Assembly (NCBI GenBank): GCA_945870455.1
Contig: CAMBSL010000032.1
Location: forward strand, 1 to 35,458
Length of the DNA stretch: 35,458 nucleotides
Direction of reading: 5' to 3'
Source: Pirellula staleyi DSM 6068
GTDB lineage: Bacteria > Planctomycetota > Planctomycetia > Pirellulales > Pirellulaceae
The notes under the pieces are model-generated. The model made no database searches. It was not told the DNA's origin and worked only from the letters and a program-made list of their open reading frames with translations. How positions within the stretch are numbered: the first letter of the stretch is position 1; the number at the start of each line of letters is the position of its first letter. The translations under genes were made by a program, and so were the position numbers. Of this stretch, positions 6,901-15,178 are shown one piece after another.

Positions 6901-9173
6901 ATAACACAGCGGAAGATGGTGCCGACTCGGCGCATTTCAATCTTGATGTATCCTCTATCCCAATTAGTCTCAGGCATGACAGTGAGTCTTACGTTGAATT
7001 TGTACCTCAGATCGACGAATTACGCCCTCCTATTGACCTTGATCTCGAAAAGGCATTTCTGTTGCTAATCGTTTTTGATACCGATTGTCTTGAGGTTCAT
7101 CCTGTCGCACCCAAGGACTCTCTCCCTCGTGACATCCAATTCCGGAAGGTTGAGGAGAATTCATTGACTTTCCCACCTAAGGGATCTTTGATCTCGAATC
7201 CTTTCTCACGGAAGGACGAAACCAGTACACCCATCCGACTTCGTGTCGTTAGAAATGTGTCCGCAAAAGGGGCTTCGACTCCAATCGAAATATTCTTATT
7301 TGCTTGCAGCAGTCCTGTGAGCAATTCCGGCGATTCGCCAATGGGGAATGAGGCTAGTCTGTTGGATCGTTTGGTGATGCGAAGGTGCATTCCAATTGGG
7401 TTACCCCATGGCGAAATCCAACTTGGTGACAAAAATCAGACATTAGTTACCAGCTCCTACATAACGAATCAAACGCTCTTCCCAAACCAATCCCACACCC
7501 TCCGGATGAGTTTCCCAATACAAGAAACCTGCAAATCACGTCTTTTCGCAGATGTTTATCCAATCGACTCACGTCCCTCAAGTCGTACACCTGGTCAATG
7601 GGAGAAGTGGGTTTCCACTCAAACTCCTCTAATGAGAATCACAGCCTCGGACAATGAGCCGACCGATACAGATTTGAAAAGGGTGAGTCCGCCGGGTTCC
7701 AGTGAGTCCGTCAAATCTTCCGCGACAGACCCTAAATCAAGTGGTTTCACGGGATTACTCTGCGTGCTTGGCTTCCCAAACGATGACACTCGAACATTGA
7801 GATTTGTCGATTTTGATATTGCTCGTCCTCAAGAGTACCTAAAACCCAGGGTCAGTTTTGATGCGAACATCAATCGATTGCGTATCGATTTCGACATAAA
7901 CCCAAAATCGGATCGGATGCAACTGGGACCAATTGACGTCAGATCTAGGTTGATTGGAGTCGATTCTGAATCGGTGATGGGAAAAACCGAACTCACGATT
8001 TCCCCTGATGGGACCACCACCAACAGGTTACAGTTCGAGTTCTCCGATCCGATGCCTCAGGCTCTCAGACTTGAAATTGATATCGACTATTTTCCGAGAG
8101 CTTTTGTTTATTCGGTCGATAGCGGGGAAACACGGCTGGATATTCAACCCATATCCAGTCAACCCAATATCGAGCTCGATGGATTAGACGATCTTTTATT
8201 CCTCTCGATGAACCAAGCAAATGAACTGATTGCGAAAATCGATTTACAAGCATCCAATGAAGAGATCAATGGGTCCGGTGTATCGGTCGTCCAAGAATCG
8301 ATAGACAATGGTTTAGAACCCGTTGGTATCGCAAAGATGACCGAAGATCGCCAAACGGCACTGGACCTGACTGTGCTACCAAAGCCTGGGACCCTGAGGG
8401 TCGATTCGCATGTTTCTGATTTCCAAATACGTTTTCCACCAGATGCTTTATATGATCGTCCTACAAGAATTATCGCGAGTGTTGTTAAGGATGGATTGAA
8501 AAAGCCGATCCGGTCTGTACCGGTGTTTATCGATACACAGCCTCCGACCATCGAATCGTTTGATCTATCCCCTCCGACGCGGATCTTCTCGGTGGGTGAT
8601 ACCCTTGAGCTGAGTATTAGCGTTGCAGACAAGGGTTCAGGCGTCGCTTCCGTCGATCTGGTTGCGATTGATTTGGATCTCGAAAAACCGCCTGCAGACT
8701 CCAAGTGGATTCCAGCGACTTTGGATGCGGACAATCATTGGAAGTGCTCTCTTGCCACCGGAGAAAAAGCAGCCAAATTGCATTTGTTCGTCCGTGCGAC
8801 CGATACGGTTGGAAACAAGGTTGAATCTAGACTAGCACCGATCGCTATTATCACGAAAGGGAAATCCGAGGTCGAACAGAAATTAAGACTCTTCGGACGA
8901 GTTTTGCATCGAGGCAAACCGGTCGAAAATGGTACCGTGACACTCGTCGCTGAAACAAAAACGGATGGAAAAACGAAACCCAAGGAATTCCGAGCGAGTA
9001 TCAAAACATCGGGGAGCTACCTGCTTGAAGGAGTACCGAAAGGAAAATACATAGCGACAATTAAGCTAATAATTAATAACAAAGTCATTCTTGCTAAACA
9101 GGAATTGGATTTGAGCGCTACTAAGTCTCTAAATATCAACCAGGATTTGTCCACAGACAAGGCCCAACGCTAG
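3915..9173 (+). CDS. Giant membrane-anchored pseudocaspase protein
   Basis: A 1752-aa protein with one N-terminal membrane helix (about residues 29-47) after basic residues, so the bulk should be periplasmic. Residues about 54-265 follow the layout of caspase-like (C14) domains: a core strand NVIIFLYLRC, a second core strand KLVVLPAGS, and a closing EF-hand-like loop DFNEDGQIDVRE (240-251). At the catalytic positions, aligned with the gene at 10127, His is replaced by Arg124 and Cys by Gly173, so it should be inactive. A long, mostly helical middle follows. The C-terminus is beta-rich, with an Ig-like segment (about 1540-1648) and a carboxypeptidase-regulatory-like segment (about 1655-1740, GRVLHRGKPVENGTV). 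It is paired with the apparently active homologue at 10127 and lies inside a T6SS locus. A structural or regulatory role is inferred. Confidence 0.7.
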   Translation: MNLSKQSDWKTSVRDNEATNRRWIGYKAISLLLLILLGALWIYLVLSPFRLPRTHIIAIGDGVYQLDSVESIPFVEFEKEKLANIDAIHYHDQDTPFSNKALLSPETKKGVNSKDNVIIFLYLRCAAINGEAYFITKDFSVGNPSVGLLPANLIIDEIAKIPSKNKLVVLPAGSIHYDPRLGVFTDEFAGILTKSISASEYSSITVYFPHQNLEASNSSFLLKSSLTTYFFCEGIQGPADFNEDGQIDVREIAGYVSESTRNWINASSTLTPNQSSAQNAFLYWGPSTDPKFASPDMKTNANTSDKVSGNGNGSSNRSGSGVKKNTWNERFSDIANPSSYPLPIHLLGKKTGPKSASLTPKIESTYNALIELLDSKEGKDDKENSLSRPPTNRSDTDTQNDSATKERDRLAADWLNLKSIWQRFDNLGRDRTKEISYDVFPTTNINLIRAAKKSVARNQQRIIEDYKASTDGTSPTLKSADQAPSEKMYHEKILSLNRDRNQTPINFNLYGGLDSKLHSLSLEEILHGDPGEKEKTSAILQKLLAEDNPDNLKEWLDKNRSLDHFSEVNWSKHVLQYANVEWKDAQVLIKTRIFSERVAAMDAVLPHVLRNRIIPLDRIRLQSEASIHELQLERCTMDRVIEKSLKVQQQYSLLLEHFQNLISVRRVWLTEFGSAEEILKCYCSPYSVLQPDVSFDQVSEWIRLLRDLHSLLNRSIDIDEPYLASIGRLTQLVIKRGDSIRSKLFDPLSDSSQNRDEPTSRDFFDRQLLNCTSIPFATHSRIYLESLNLEYRSAVSYQERDWASQKKPTFTYKPVDGYLTIDKLKRQLQRTILYLRYLGLIEFIQPSKDASSLSDPLEDLVKSIRQVENELYRNLLEMETIQDVDPNLSTNLVSSLRKAGEKVRRLLAALSVIGPPRADSSERGFQSAVAANLFTDWRDTIDWTKKAESSYEGFCLDTVLGFQSKRLSEQLDFFGETERDWARYRLNDYNEFLISYNTAEDGADSAHFNLDVSSIPISLRHDSESYVEFVPQIDELRPPIDLDLEKAFLLLIVFDTDCLEVHPVAPKDSLPRDIQFRKVEENSLTFPPKGSLISNPFSRKDETSTPIRLRVVRNVSAKGASTPIEIFLFACSSPVSNSGDSPMGNEASLLDRLVMRRCIPIGLPHGEIQLGDKNQTLVTSSYITNQTLFPNQSHTLRMSFPIQETCKSRLFADVYPIDSRPSSRTPGQWEKWVSTQTPLMRITASDNEPTDTDLKRVSPPGSSESVKSSATDPKSSGFTGLLCVLGFPNDDTRTLRFVDFDIARPQEYLKPRVSFDANINRLRIDFDINPKSDRMQLGPIDVRSRLIGVDSESVMGKTELTISPDGTTTNRLQFEFSDPMPQALRLEIDIDYFPRAFVYSVDSGETRLDIQPISSQPNIELDGLDDLLFLSMNQANELIAKIDLQASNEEINGSGVSVVQESIDNGLEPVGIAKMTEDRQTALDLTVLPKPGTLRVDSHVSDFQIRFPPDALYDRPTRIIASVVKDGLKKPIRSVPVFIDTQPPTIESFDLSPPTRIFSVGDTLELSISVADKGSGVASVDLVAIDLDLEKPPADSKWIPATLDADNHWKCSLATGEKAAKLHLFVRATDTVGNKVESRLAPIAIITKGKSEVEQKLRLFGRVLHRGKPVENGTVTLVAETKTDGKTKPKEFRASIKTSGSYLLEGVPKGKYIATIKLIINNKVILAKQELDLSATKSLNINQDLSTDKAQR

Positions 9174-9313
9174 CATGGTAGATCGCGTTTTTTCAGCTCG
9201 ATTAGTACTCGATTAAGGACGATTTTGGTCAATCGATTCATGTCTGAATGACGATCACAACGGGTATGGATTAAGGTTATACCAGGCTGATTTGGTCCTT
9301 GGAGTAAGGAAGC
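9174..9313. other. Short gap before the lipoprotein gene
   Basis: These 140 bases separate the pseudocaspase and lipoprotein genes. No gene, strong hairpin or clear terminator is visible. A promoter for the lipoprotein gene could lie here. Confidence 0.3.
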
Positions 9314-10090
9314 ATGCAATCGCCCACGAGCTACGAGCTACCGAAAGCAAGAGCAGTCTATGGACTAGCCGCTCTGATAATTTCATTAGTCGGTTGTGCA
9401 CAAATGCCGACTGCTGGCATAACTCCTTCTGCGCCATCCTCTGCGCAAGCAGGAGCAACGACGATTGTCGCAATTGCGACTCCAGCCGCACCGCAAGCGT
9501 CCCTGCCCCAGTTTCTAGGTCTCACAGGTTTATCCGCCTGTGTCAGCACAGGGTGCCAAAGGGTCCGCAATAGGCTAGGGGCTCGATTCCCTGGCCTGGA
9601 GGCTCGACCTCCAATGCTCGCCCTTACCGATCCTGCAAACATGAAAGAGGACACAAATCCATCGGTCAAGGCCGCTGCCGAGGCAAAGGCCGAACAGGAT
9701 CAAGCACCACAAAAAGTCAAAGCCATCAATTTCCTGGCGAGTTTGGGATGTGGAAAATGCTATCCGGATACCGAAGCGGCCCTGTTGGCAGCGATGGACG
9801 ATTGCAACGAATCCGTTAGGTTTGCAAGCGTCAGTGCCATTCGTAAAGCAGCAGGGGGACCTTGTCGGACCTGCTGCAATGGAAGTTGTTGCTCGGAGAA
9901 AATCTCAGAAAAGCTCTGGAAAATCGCGTTCGGTACAGACAACTGCGGAGGTCATCTCGAGCAATCCGCTAGAATCAGGAGAATGGCCCGAGTAGCTTTG
10001 TGTGCCTGCGGATCCCCGTGTACCTCACAAGATGGTTCCGCACCTGAAGAAGGTCCAAGCGTCGGGAAAGTCGAGAAAACTGAAGAATAA
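9314..10090 (+). CDS. Cys-rich lipoprotein with HEAT-like repeats
   Basis: A 258-aa secreted lipoprotein. The signal peptide ends in a lipobox, SLVGC, with Cys28 as the lipidation site. Residue +2 is Ala, which by the usual rule favours the outer membrane. An Ala/Pro-rich stretch follows. About residues 135-235 look like HEAT-type helical repeats (VKAINFLASLGCGKCYPD, ALLAAMDDCNESVRFASV, then SARIRRMARVALCACG), with many cysteines including GPCRTCCNGSCC. The cysteines could form disulfides or bind a metal. The ATG at 9314 is preceded by AAGGA. It lies between the pseudocaspase and caspase genes (36 bases before the latter). A lipoprotein here could take the place of TssJ, but no TssJ similarity is seen. 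Confidence 0.72.
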   Translation: MQSPTSYELPKARAVYGLAALIISLVGCAQMPTAGITPSAPSSAQAGATTIVAIATPAAPQASLPQFLGLTGLSACVSTGCQRVRNRLGARFPGLEARPPMLALTDPANMKEDTNPSVKAAAEAKAEQDQAPQKVKAINFLASLGCGKCYPDTEAALLAAMDDCNESVRFASVSAIRKAAGGPCRTCCNGSCCSEKISEKLWKIAFGTDNCGGHLEQSARIRRMARVALCACGSPCTSQDGSAPEEGPSVGKVEKTEE

Positions 10091-10126
10091 CCGTTACACC
10101 GAAACTAGTTAACCCACAGGGTTGCG

Positions 10127-13100
10127 ATGTCCGACAATCACTCCGAACGTCCTGATGCCCTCTTGGCTCGTTGGCGGTTGAATCCATCGAAGAAATTTCA
10201 TCCTCAGGTATCAAAGACATTCGCCTATCGGATGCTTGGCCTTGCCAGCCTAGCACTAGTTGTATTGACGATAGCATTCTTCGTCGCGTTTCTCGCATTT
10301 GCTCCCAGAAAAACACCGATGCTGTTGCTCAACGCAGCGCCGTACGAAAACGAGGCAATCCCCCCCCTAGGATTTCTCGCTGAAGATACTGCAAGGTTTT
10401 CCCTTTTTGATAACCAATCGCTGAGCATCCTGAATCAAGACGGAAGGGTGTCGAATAAAGATAAGTTTTTTGCGCAATTGGAAATTGCGAATAATCGATC
10501 GATTGGGTGGAATCAAAATAATCCATTGATCATCTGGATAAGTATGCATGGGGTGCTCCTTCCGGACGAGGAGGCGAATAGGAAACAGCAAGACCAAGCG
10601 AACCAAAAGCTAGCCTGTTTCCTACTGCCACCTTTAGGCTCCATCGATCGACAAGACACGTTGATCAAACTAAGTGAAGTTTTCGATAGTATAAAGAATT
10701 TGGCTGGAAATCGTAATGTCGTTGTCTTGATGGACTGTGCAAGGTTACAAAGATCGATTCCCTTGGGACTCTCGTGTAACGATATCTCCGATCATCTTGG
10801 TCATGAAATATCCCAATACATCAATGATCACACAGCAGTCATACTTGCCTGCACCACCCGAGAAAACAGCGACCCAAGACCCTTCGCCAACGGTTCTGTT
10901 TTTGCTTACCAAACCTGCCAAGCCCTTAGTAACCGGGCCCTCGGGGGCGAAACCGACAGCAATCACGACGGTTGGATCAACTTAGAAGAGTTCTACAATG
11001 CTTTATCAAAGGGCGTTTCAACGTGGTCAGAGCGAAACCGATCGACGACCCAGACCCCGGAATTAATCAGAACCAACAAGGAGATCAATTTCCAAATTGC
11101 TCATAAAATCCTGAAGGGCAGACTGAATTTTAAAACTGCCATAGAGCTAGAGGAATCCAAGACCAACCAAACACTTGCGGACTCACAAATCGATCGTCTC
11201 TGGAGTCGATGGGAGGAGTTGAGGAGTCAGCACTTGTACTCCTATGAACCGAAAGACTGGCATTGGACAGAAAGAAAAATCCAGGCACTTGAAAGATGGT
11301 CTAGAGCCGGAAAGGACTATGAGAGTCTCTGCAACAAAATCTATCAGGAAGTGGACCAGCGGATTGAAGATCTTCGCACCGCGCTCGATTCGACTCGAAT
11401 ATCCAACGAGGACGAAGCGTTTATGCTGCCGTTTTCGAAAAAAGCTCCGATGCCGCTCAAAGTGGATCAGCCGGATTTTGGTCCTTGGTGCCGCTATTTC
11501 GGTGTCGAATACAAGGATGAGAAACATCTCCTCGAGAAGTATAACTCCTTACTATCGTCGACCGCCCCGCCCGACCGTGTAACGCAATCTCTCAAGGACT
11601 TATCTCTCGCAGTCCCACTTAAAAACAGAACCAAATCCCTCCAGTTTCTCAAAATGTGGGGACGGAACCTGCCGCCCAGCGATTCCGACATACCCCAATC
11701 TCCAATGCTGCTACTTCGAGCGCAGGAGCGACTCGAGAGGCTTTCTATACCGACGGCTTTCGACGGTCGATTATCCATCGAATGCGCGCACGATTGGATT
11801 CGTGCATTGCTTGTTTCCTCCGATCGCGATCGAAGAACAATCGAAGATTTCACAATGTCATTCCCTTGGATCGAAGATTTCACAATGTCATTCCCTTGGA
11901 TGGATATCCCTTCCACTGAGGAATTCCAGGAGCAGTTGAGGAAGCTGGAAGTCTCTTGCCAATCGCTCTTTGAACAAATCAAACTGCAGCAACGAATCGC
12001 AGCAACTCTACCGGAACTATCCGATTGGTTGACTAATCCGACGATCCATGTCGGAAAAGCAGAGTTGAAGCGATCCCTGGTCTCTCAAGTGTTGGAGCCG
12101 CTCCTCGAATCAATCGATGATCATGAGCGTAAACTCAGCGAAGGTCCTGACCGAAGATGGACCCCGCAGCAAACGGCAGACGAATTAAAGAACATCGATG
12201 AAATCCATATGGAAGTGCTTAGCAAAAACTATAAATCACTAGAAGATAATTTTAGGAAACAGGCTCTTGAGCTAACCAAGACTCCATCCAACCTCGTACC
12301 TAAAAGGATACGCGAGGTCGATTATTTCATCGAAAACCCAATGACCCCCGGGGGAACAAGAAGGAACCTTAAGTTACTCAAGCATAGTGCAGAGAGTCAA
12401 GATAAAAATAAGGATCCGAAGAAGGATGGAACGCCTACAGAGCTTACTGAGAACTCTAACGCCGAACTAATACCTGATACTAATAGTCCGAGAATCAATC
12501 CAATGATTGTCCGAATGGTCAATGACTCACCACGCAGCAATAAGTGGTTGTCAAGGCTAAAATTTACCATGGGCAAACAATCTCAAGGGAGCGAATCGGA
12601 CGCTTCGCCCAAGACGAATAATAATTCCGACCTGATCACCAACGCGAGATTCCAAAGATGGTGCTATTCCTTTGGCTTCTTCGATAATACGGAAGATTTC
12701 GTAACCGAAGCGCTTCAAAGGGCGCAATTGGATTGGCTACTATGGTCTGCTGATCGCAGCATGGAGGATTTCTGGGGGCCAGCAGGCGACTCTGAGGCTT
12801 ACTTCGATCGCTTAACGGAGAATTTTCTCAGTTATGCTTCGCAGGTGTGTCAGCATAATGGACCACTCTTTGACACGCTAGAGTATCACGACAGGATCCA
12901 AGAGATTCGAAAGCGGTTCGACGAACGAAAAGTAGTAGCCAAGTCATGGTGCACAATGGATGCCGAACCCCTCAGTAAAACCTTTTTTGATAAATCCTTT
13001 CAAACATTTCTGACTGCTCAATTAAATAAAGAATTAGACCAGTGGGAAATCCACCCAAGCTCAACGCTTGCGATGATTGGGATCAGGAAATCGACTTCCT

Positions 13101-15178
13101 CTGCGATTGAGCCCATTGCGTCCGTTGGGAGATTACTGCCACTAGGAGAGGACATCAAGATCGAGTTTCCGCTCAATCAAAAGGAATTTGACCGAAGTGA
13201 TCAATTGGTAGGGGCAATCCGCTTTCGCGGACACGAGAACTACGTTCCAATTCCATTGGAACGGATTCCTAGTTATGTGACTCGTACGGAATTCGACCGG
13301 GCAAGAGAAATCACCGTTTGCGTCCACGATACTTCTAAAGAGCTCTCGGTAAGCATCATTCTTGATTGCTCCAATAGTATGGGGGATTTGATTTCAGGAA
13401 AGGATTCAAAAAGCTCTAGGAAGATCGATATCGCCAAAAAAACGCTTGCAGATCTTCTTTTGCGATTGGCTTATCGTGGAGAGAATCAAGTGGGCTTGCA
13501 CGTTGTGGGAAACAGAATGGGTTGGAGTCGGAAGGCGCCTGTCGAATTGCTAAAACGCCCGGGTGTCAAACTGGAACCCGGCGACGAGTTGACACCAAGC
13601 ATAGACATCGAAACGCTTTCTTCTCTGGAGCCAATGAATGTAGAGCGGGCAAAAGGCCTGATTGCACGCATTGCGAGCGTGGACGCTTGGGGCCAATCCC
13701 CATTGTATTTGGCGATCGATCGAGCCCTTCAGGAATTCCCTGCGCAAGGGAACCATGAAAACTCCCGCGTTATTTTGCTGACCGACGGAACCAATTATCA
13801 GTTCATCGATTCTTCTGAGAATGTCAATCCGACAACGATCGCTGATGTACTGCGGACTCATCAAAAAGCGCCTGTGTCTGTGCATGTGTTTGGCATTGGT
13901 ATGGATCGAGTCAAACACTTGCGTGAAATATCTGAACTCGAATCGCTGGCAAAAGCCACCGGCGGGTCCTTTGAGACGATCCAAGACCAACAGGATTTAG
14001 GGAATGCGATCCAAAAATTACTTCACACCGGGTCTTTCCAGGTTGCAAGCCTCGCCCCCGACCTAGAGGGAGAAAAAGAAACGAAATGGGTTCCTTCAAG
14101 CCGAATTCAGCAGATCAATCTAACGGAGAGCAATGCCAGAGCGATTCAGGTTAGTTACACGACTCCCTGGCTTGGCAAACTAGGCATGCAGTCGACCCAA
14201 GAACAGTACGACTTGAGTGAACGATTGTGGGTTGAGGGTGGCGAGAGCGTCTATCTGTATGCCGATATTATTAAAAAGAGATTGATTGCAAAACCATTTA
14301 GTGAAAATGTCGTTGCTGCTAGAACCCTGGTGGATGCCGTTGGCAAGCCAACCAAGAAAGTCGTTCGAGTGCATCAACCGCAGTGGTCCGAGCAAGGGGA
14401 ACTGAGCATCCCAATATCGTGGCAGGATGCTTGGGATGAGCCTAAAGATACTCGTCTTGACCTAATCGATTGGCGAGTAAGCAGAAGGCCCGCTGCCATA
14501 TGGATAACATTGACGCCCCTGGCTGGATCTAGCGAGTCTCCCGCGAATCGTTTTGTTTTTTATGACCGTTCATTCCAAAAAGGATTAGGCGTTCCTGTGA
14601 CCCATTTGCGTGCCGTCGGTTGGCCAGAGGGGGTTTCCAAAGCACGGATTCACATTCAATCGCATTTCACTGAGGATTCCAACAGCGAAAGGATAAAAGA
14701 TCAGGTGGAAAGCCTGCCCGCGCCGGTTGAAGTCATGGATCTAGTTCAGCGCGGCCAACCCCTGATGAAATCCTTTAAATTGCTTTCGGCAATGCAAGAA
14801 TGGCTAGTGGTAGCAGAGGGGGTCAAGCTAAAGGCAAGTAGGATAATGTCTGATCAGGTGGAGAATGGAGATGTTTTGGAGATCCGATTGAAAACGGACT
14901 CCGAGACGGTCGAGGTCGCTTCGCTCAAGACGAACATTATTGGCACCGCCCAAGAGTATGTCTTAGCGGTCGATCGGCAATTCGATCAGCAAAACAAAAT
15001 TGCAATTCATACATTCCGGACAAATCGAAAGATCGATGATAGTCGAACAAATATCACTGTTAGCAATTTGGATTGGGAGATACCTAAGCTTCAATCCTTC
15101 ACTTGCGAACCCATAGAAATTGAAATCCCAAGCCAGAAGAATCGATTACCTCCGGCCAATACAGCAATAAGACCTTAG
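10127..15178 (+). CDS. Giant membrane-anchored caspase-like protease with vWA domain
   Basis: A 1683-aa protein with one membrane helix (about residues 37-58), so most of it should be periplasmic. Residues about 64-300 form a caspase-like (peptidase C14) domain. IIWISMHG places the catalytic His at 141 and VVVLMDCAR the catalytic Cys at 204. AVILACTTRENS and GSVFAYQTCQAL match the strand and helix that follow in this family, and an EF-hand-like loop DSNHDGWINLEE (277-288) closes it. The middle is long and helical with a low-complexity stretch near residues 755-800. A vWA domain occupies about 1070-1300, with a MIDAS-type DCSNS at 1080-1084 and LTDG with Asp1220. A beta-rich tail ends the protein. 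Substrate unknown. It is a probable proteolytic partner of the dead homologue at 3915. Its stop overlaps the stop of the convergent methyltransferase gene by four bases. Confidence 0.78.
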   Translation: MSDNHSERPDALLARWRLNPSKKFHPQVSKTFAYRMLGLASLALVVLTIAFFVAFLAFAPRKTPMLLLNAAPYENEAIPPLGFLAEDTARFSLFDNQSLSILNQDGRVSNKDKFFAQLEIANNRSIGWNQNNPLIIWISMHGVLLPDEEANRKQQDQANQKLACFLLPPLGSIDRQDTLIKLSEVFDSIKNLAGNRNVVVLMDCARLQRSIPLGLSCNDISDHLGHEISQYINDHTAVILACTTRENSDPRPFANGSVFAYQTCQALSNRALGGETDSNHDGWINLEEFYNALSKGVSTWSERNRSTTQTPELIRTNKEINFQIAHKILKGRLNFKTAIELEESKTNQTLADSQIDRLWSRWEELRSQHLYSYEPKDWHWTERKIQALERWSRAGKDYESLCNKIYQEVDQRIEDLRTALDSTRISNEDEAFMLPFSKKAPMPLKVDQPDFGPWCRYFGVEYKDEKHLLEKYNSLLSSTAPPDRVTQSLKDLSLAVPLKNRTKSLQFLKMWGRNLPPSDSDIPQSPMLLLRAQERLERLSIPTAFDGRLSIECAHDWIRALLVSSDRDRRTIEDFTMSFPWIEDFTMSFPWMDIPSTEEFQEQLRKLEVSCQSLFEQIKLQQRIAATLPELSDWLTNPTIHVGKAELKRSLVSQVLEPLLESIDDHERKLSEGPDRRWTPQQTADELKNIDEIHMEVLSKNYKSLEDNFRKQALELTKTPSNLVPKRIREVDYFIENPMTPGGTRRNLKLLKHSAESQDKNKDPKKDGTPTELTENSNAELIPDTNSPRINPMIVRMVNDSPRSNKWLSRLKFTMGKQSQGSESDASPKTNNNSDLITNARFQRWCYSFGFFDNTEDFVTEALQRAQLDWLLWSADRSMEDFWGPAGDSEAYFDRLTENFLSYASQVCQHNGPLFDTLEYHDRIQEIRKRFDERKVVAKSWCTMDAEPLSKTFFDKSFQTFLTAQLNKELDQWEIHPSSTLAMIGIRKSTSSAIEPIASVGRLLPLGEDIKIEFPLNQKEFDRSDQLVGAIRFRGHENYVPIPLERIPSYVTRTEFDRAREITVCVHDTSKELSVSIILDCSNSMGDLISGKDSKSSRKIDIAKKTLADLLLRLAYRGENQVGLHVVGNRMGWSRKAPVELLKRPGVKLEPGDELTPSIDIETLSSLEPMNVERAKGLIARIASVDAWGQSPLYLAIDRALQEFPAQGNHENSRVILLTDGTNYQFIDSSENVNPTTIADVLRTHQKAPVSVHVFGIGMDRVKHLREISELESLAKATGGSFETIQDQQDLGNAIQKLLHTGSFQVASLAPDLEGEKETKWVPSSRIQQINLTESNARAIQVSYTTPWLGKLGMQSTQEQYDLSERLWVEGGESVYLYADIIKKRLIAKPFSENVVAARTLVDAVGKPTKKVVRVHQPQWSEQGELSIPISWQDAWDEPKDTRLDLIDWRVSRRPAAIWITLTPLAGSSESPANRFVFYDRSFQKGLGVPVTHLRAVGWPEGVSKARIHIQSHFTEDSNSERIKDQVESLPAPVEVMDLVQRGQPLMKSFKLLSAMQEWLVVAEGVKLKASRIMSDQVENGDVLEIRLKTDSETVEVASLKTNIIGTAQEYVLAVDRQFDQQNKIAIHTFRTNRKIDDSRTNITVSNLDWEIPKLQSFTCEPIEIEIPSQKNRLPPANTAIRP
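11840..11899 (+). repeat. Exact 2 x 30-bp tandem duplication in the caspase gene
   Basis: Bases 11840-11869 and 11870-11899 are identical, giving IEDFTMSFPW twice in a row in the helical middle of the protein. The match is exact and in frame, so the duplication looks recent. An assembly artefact is also possible. Confidence 0.9.
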
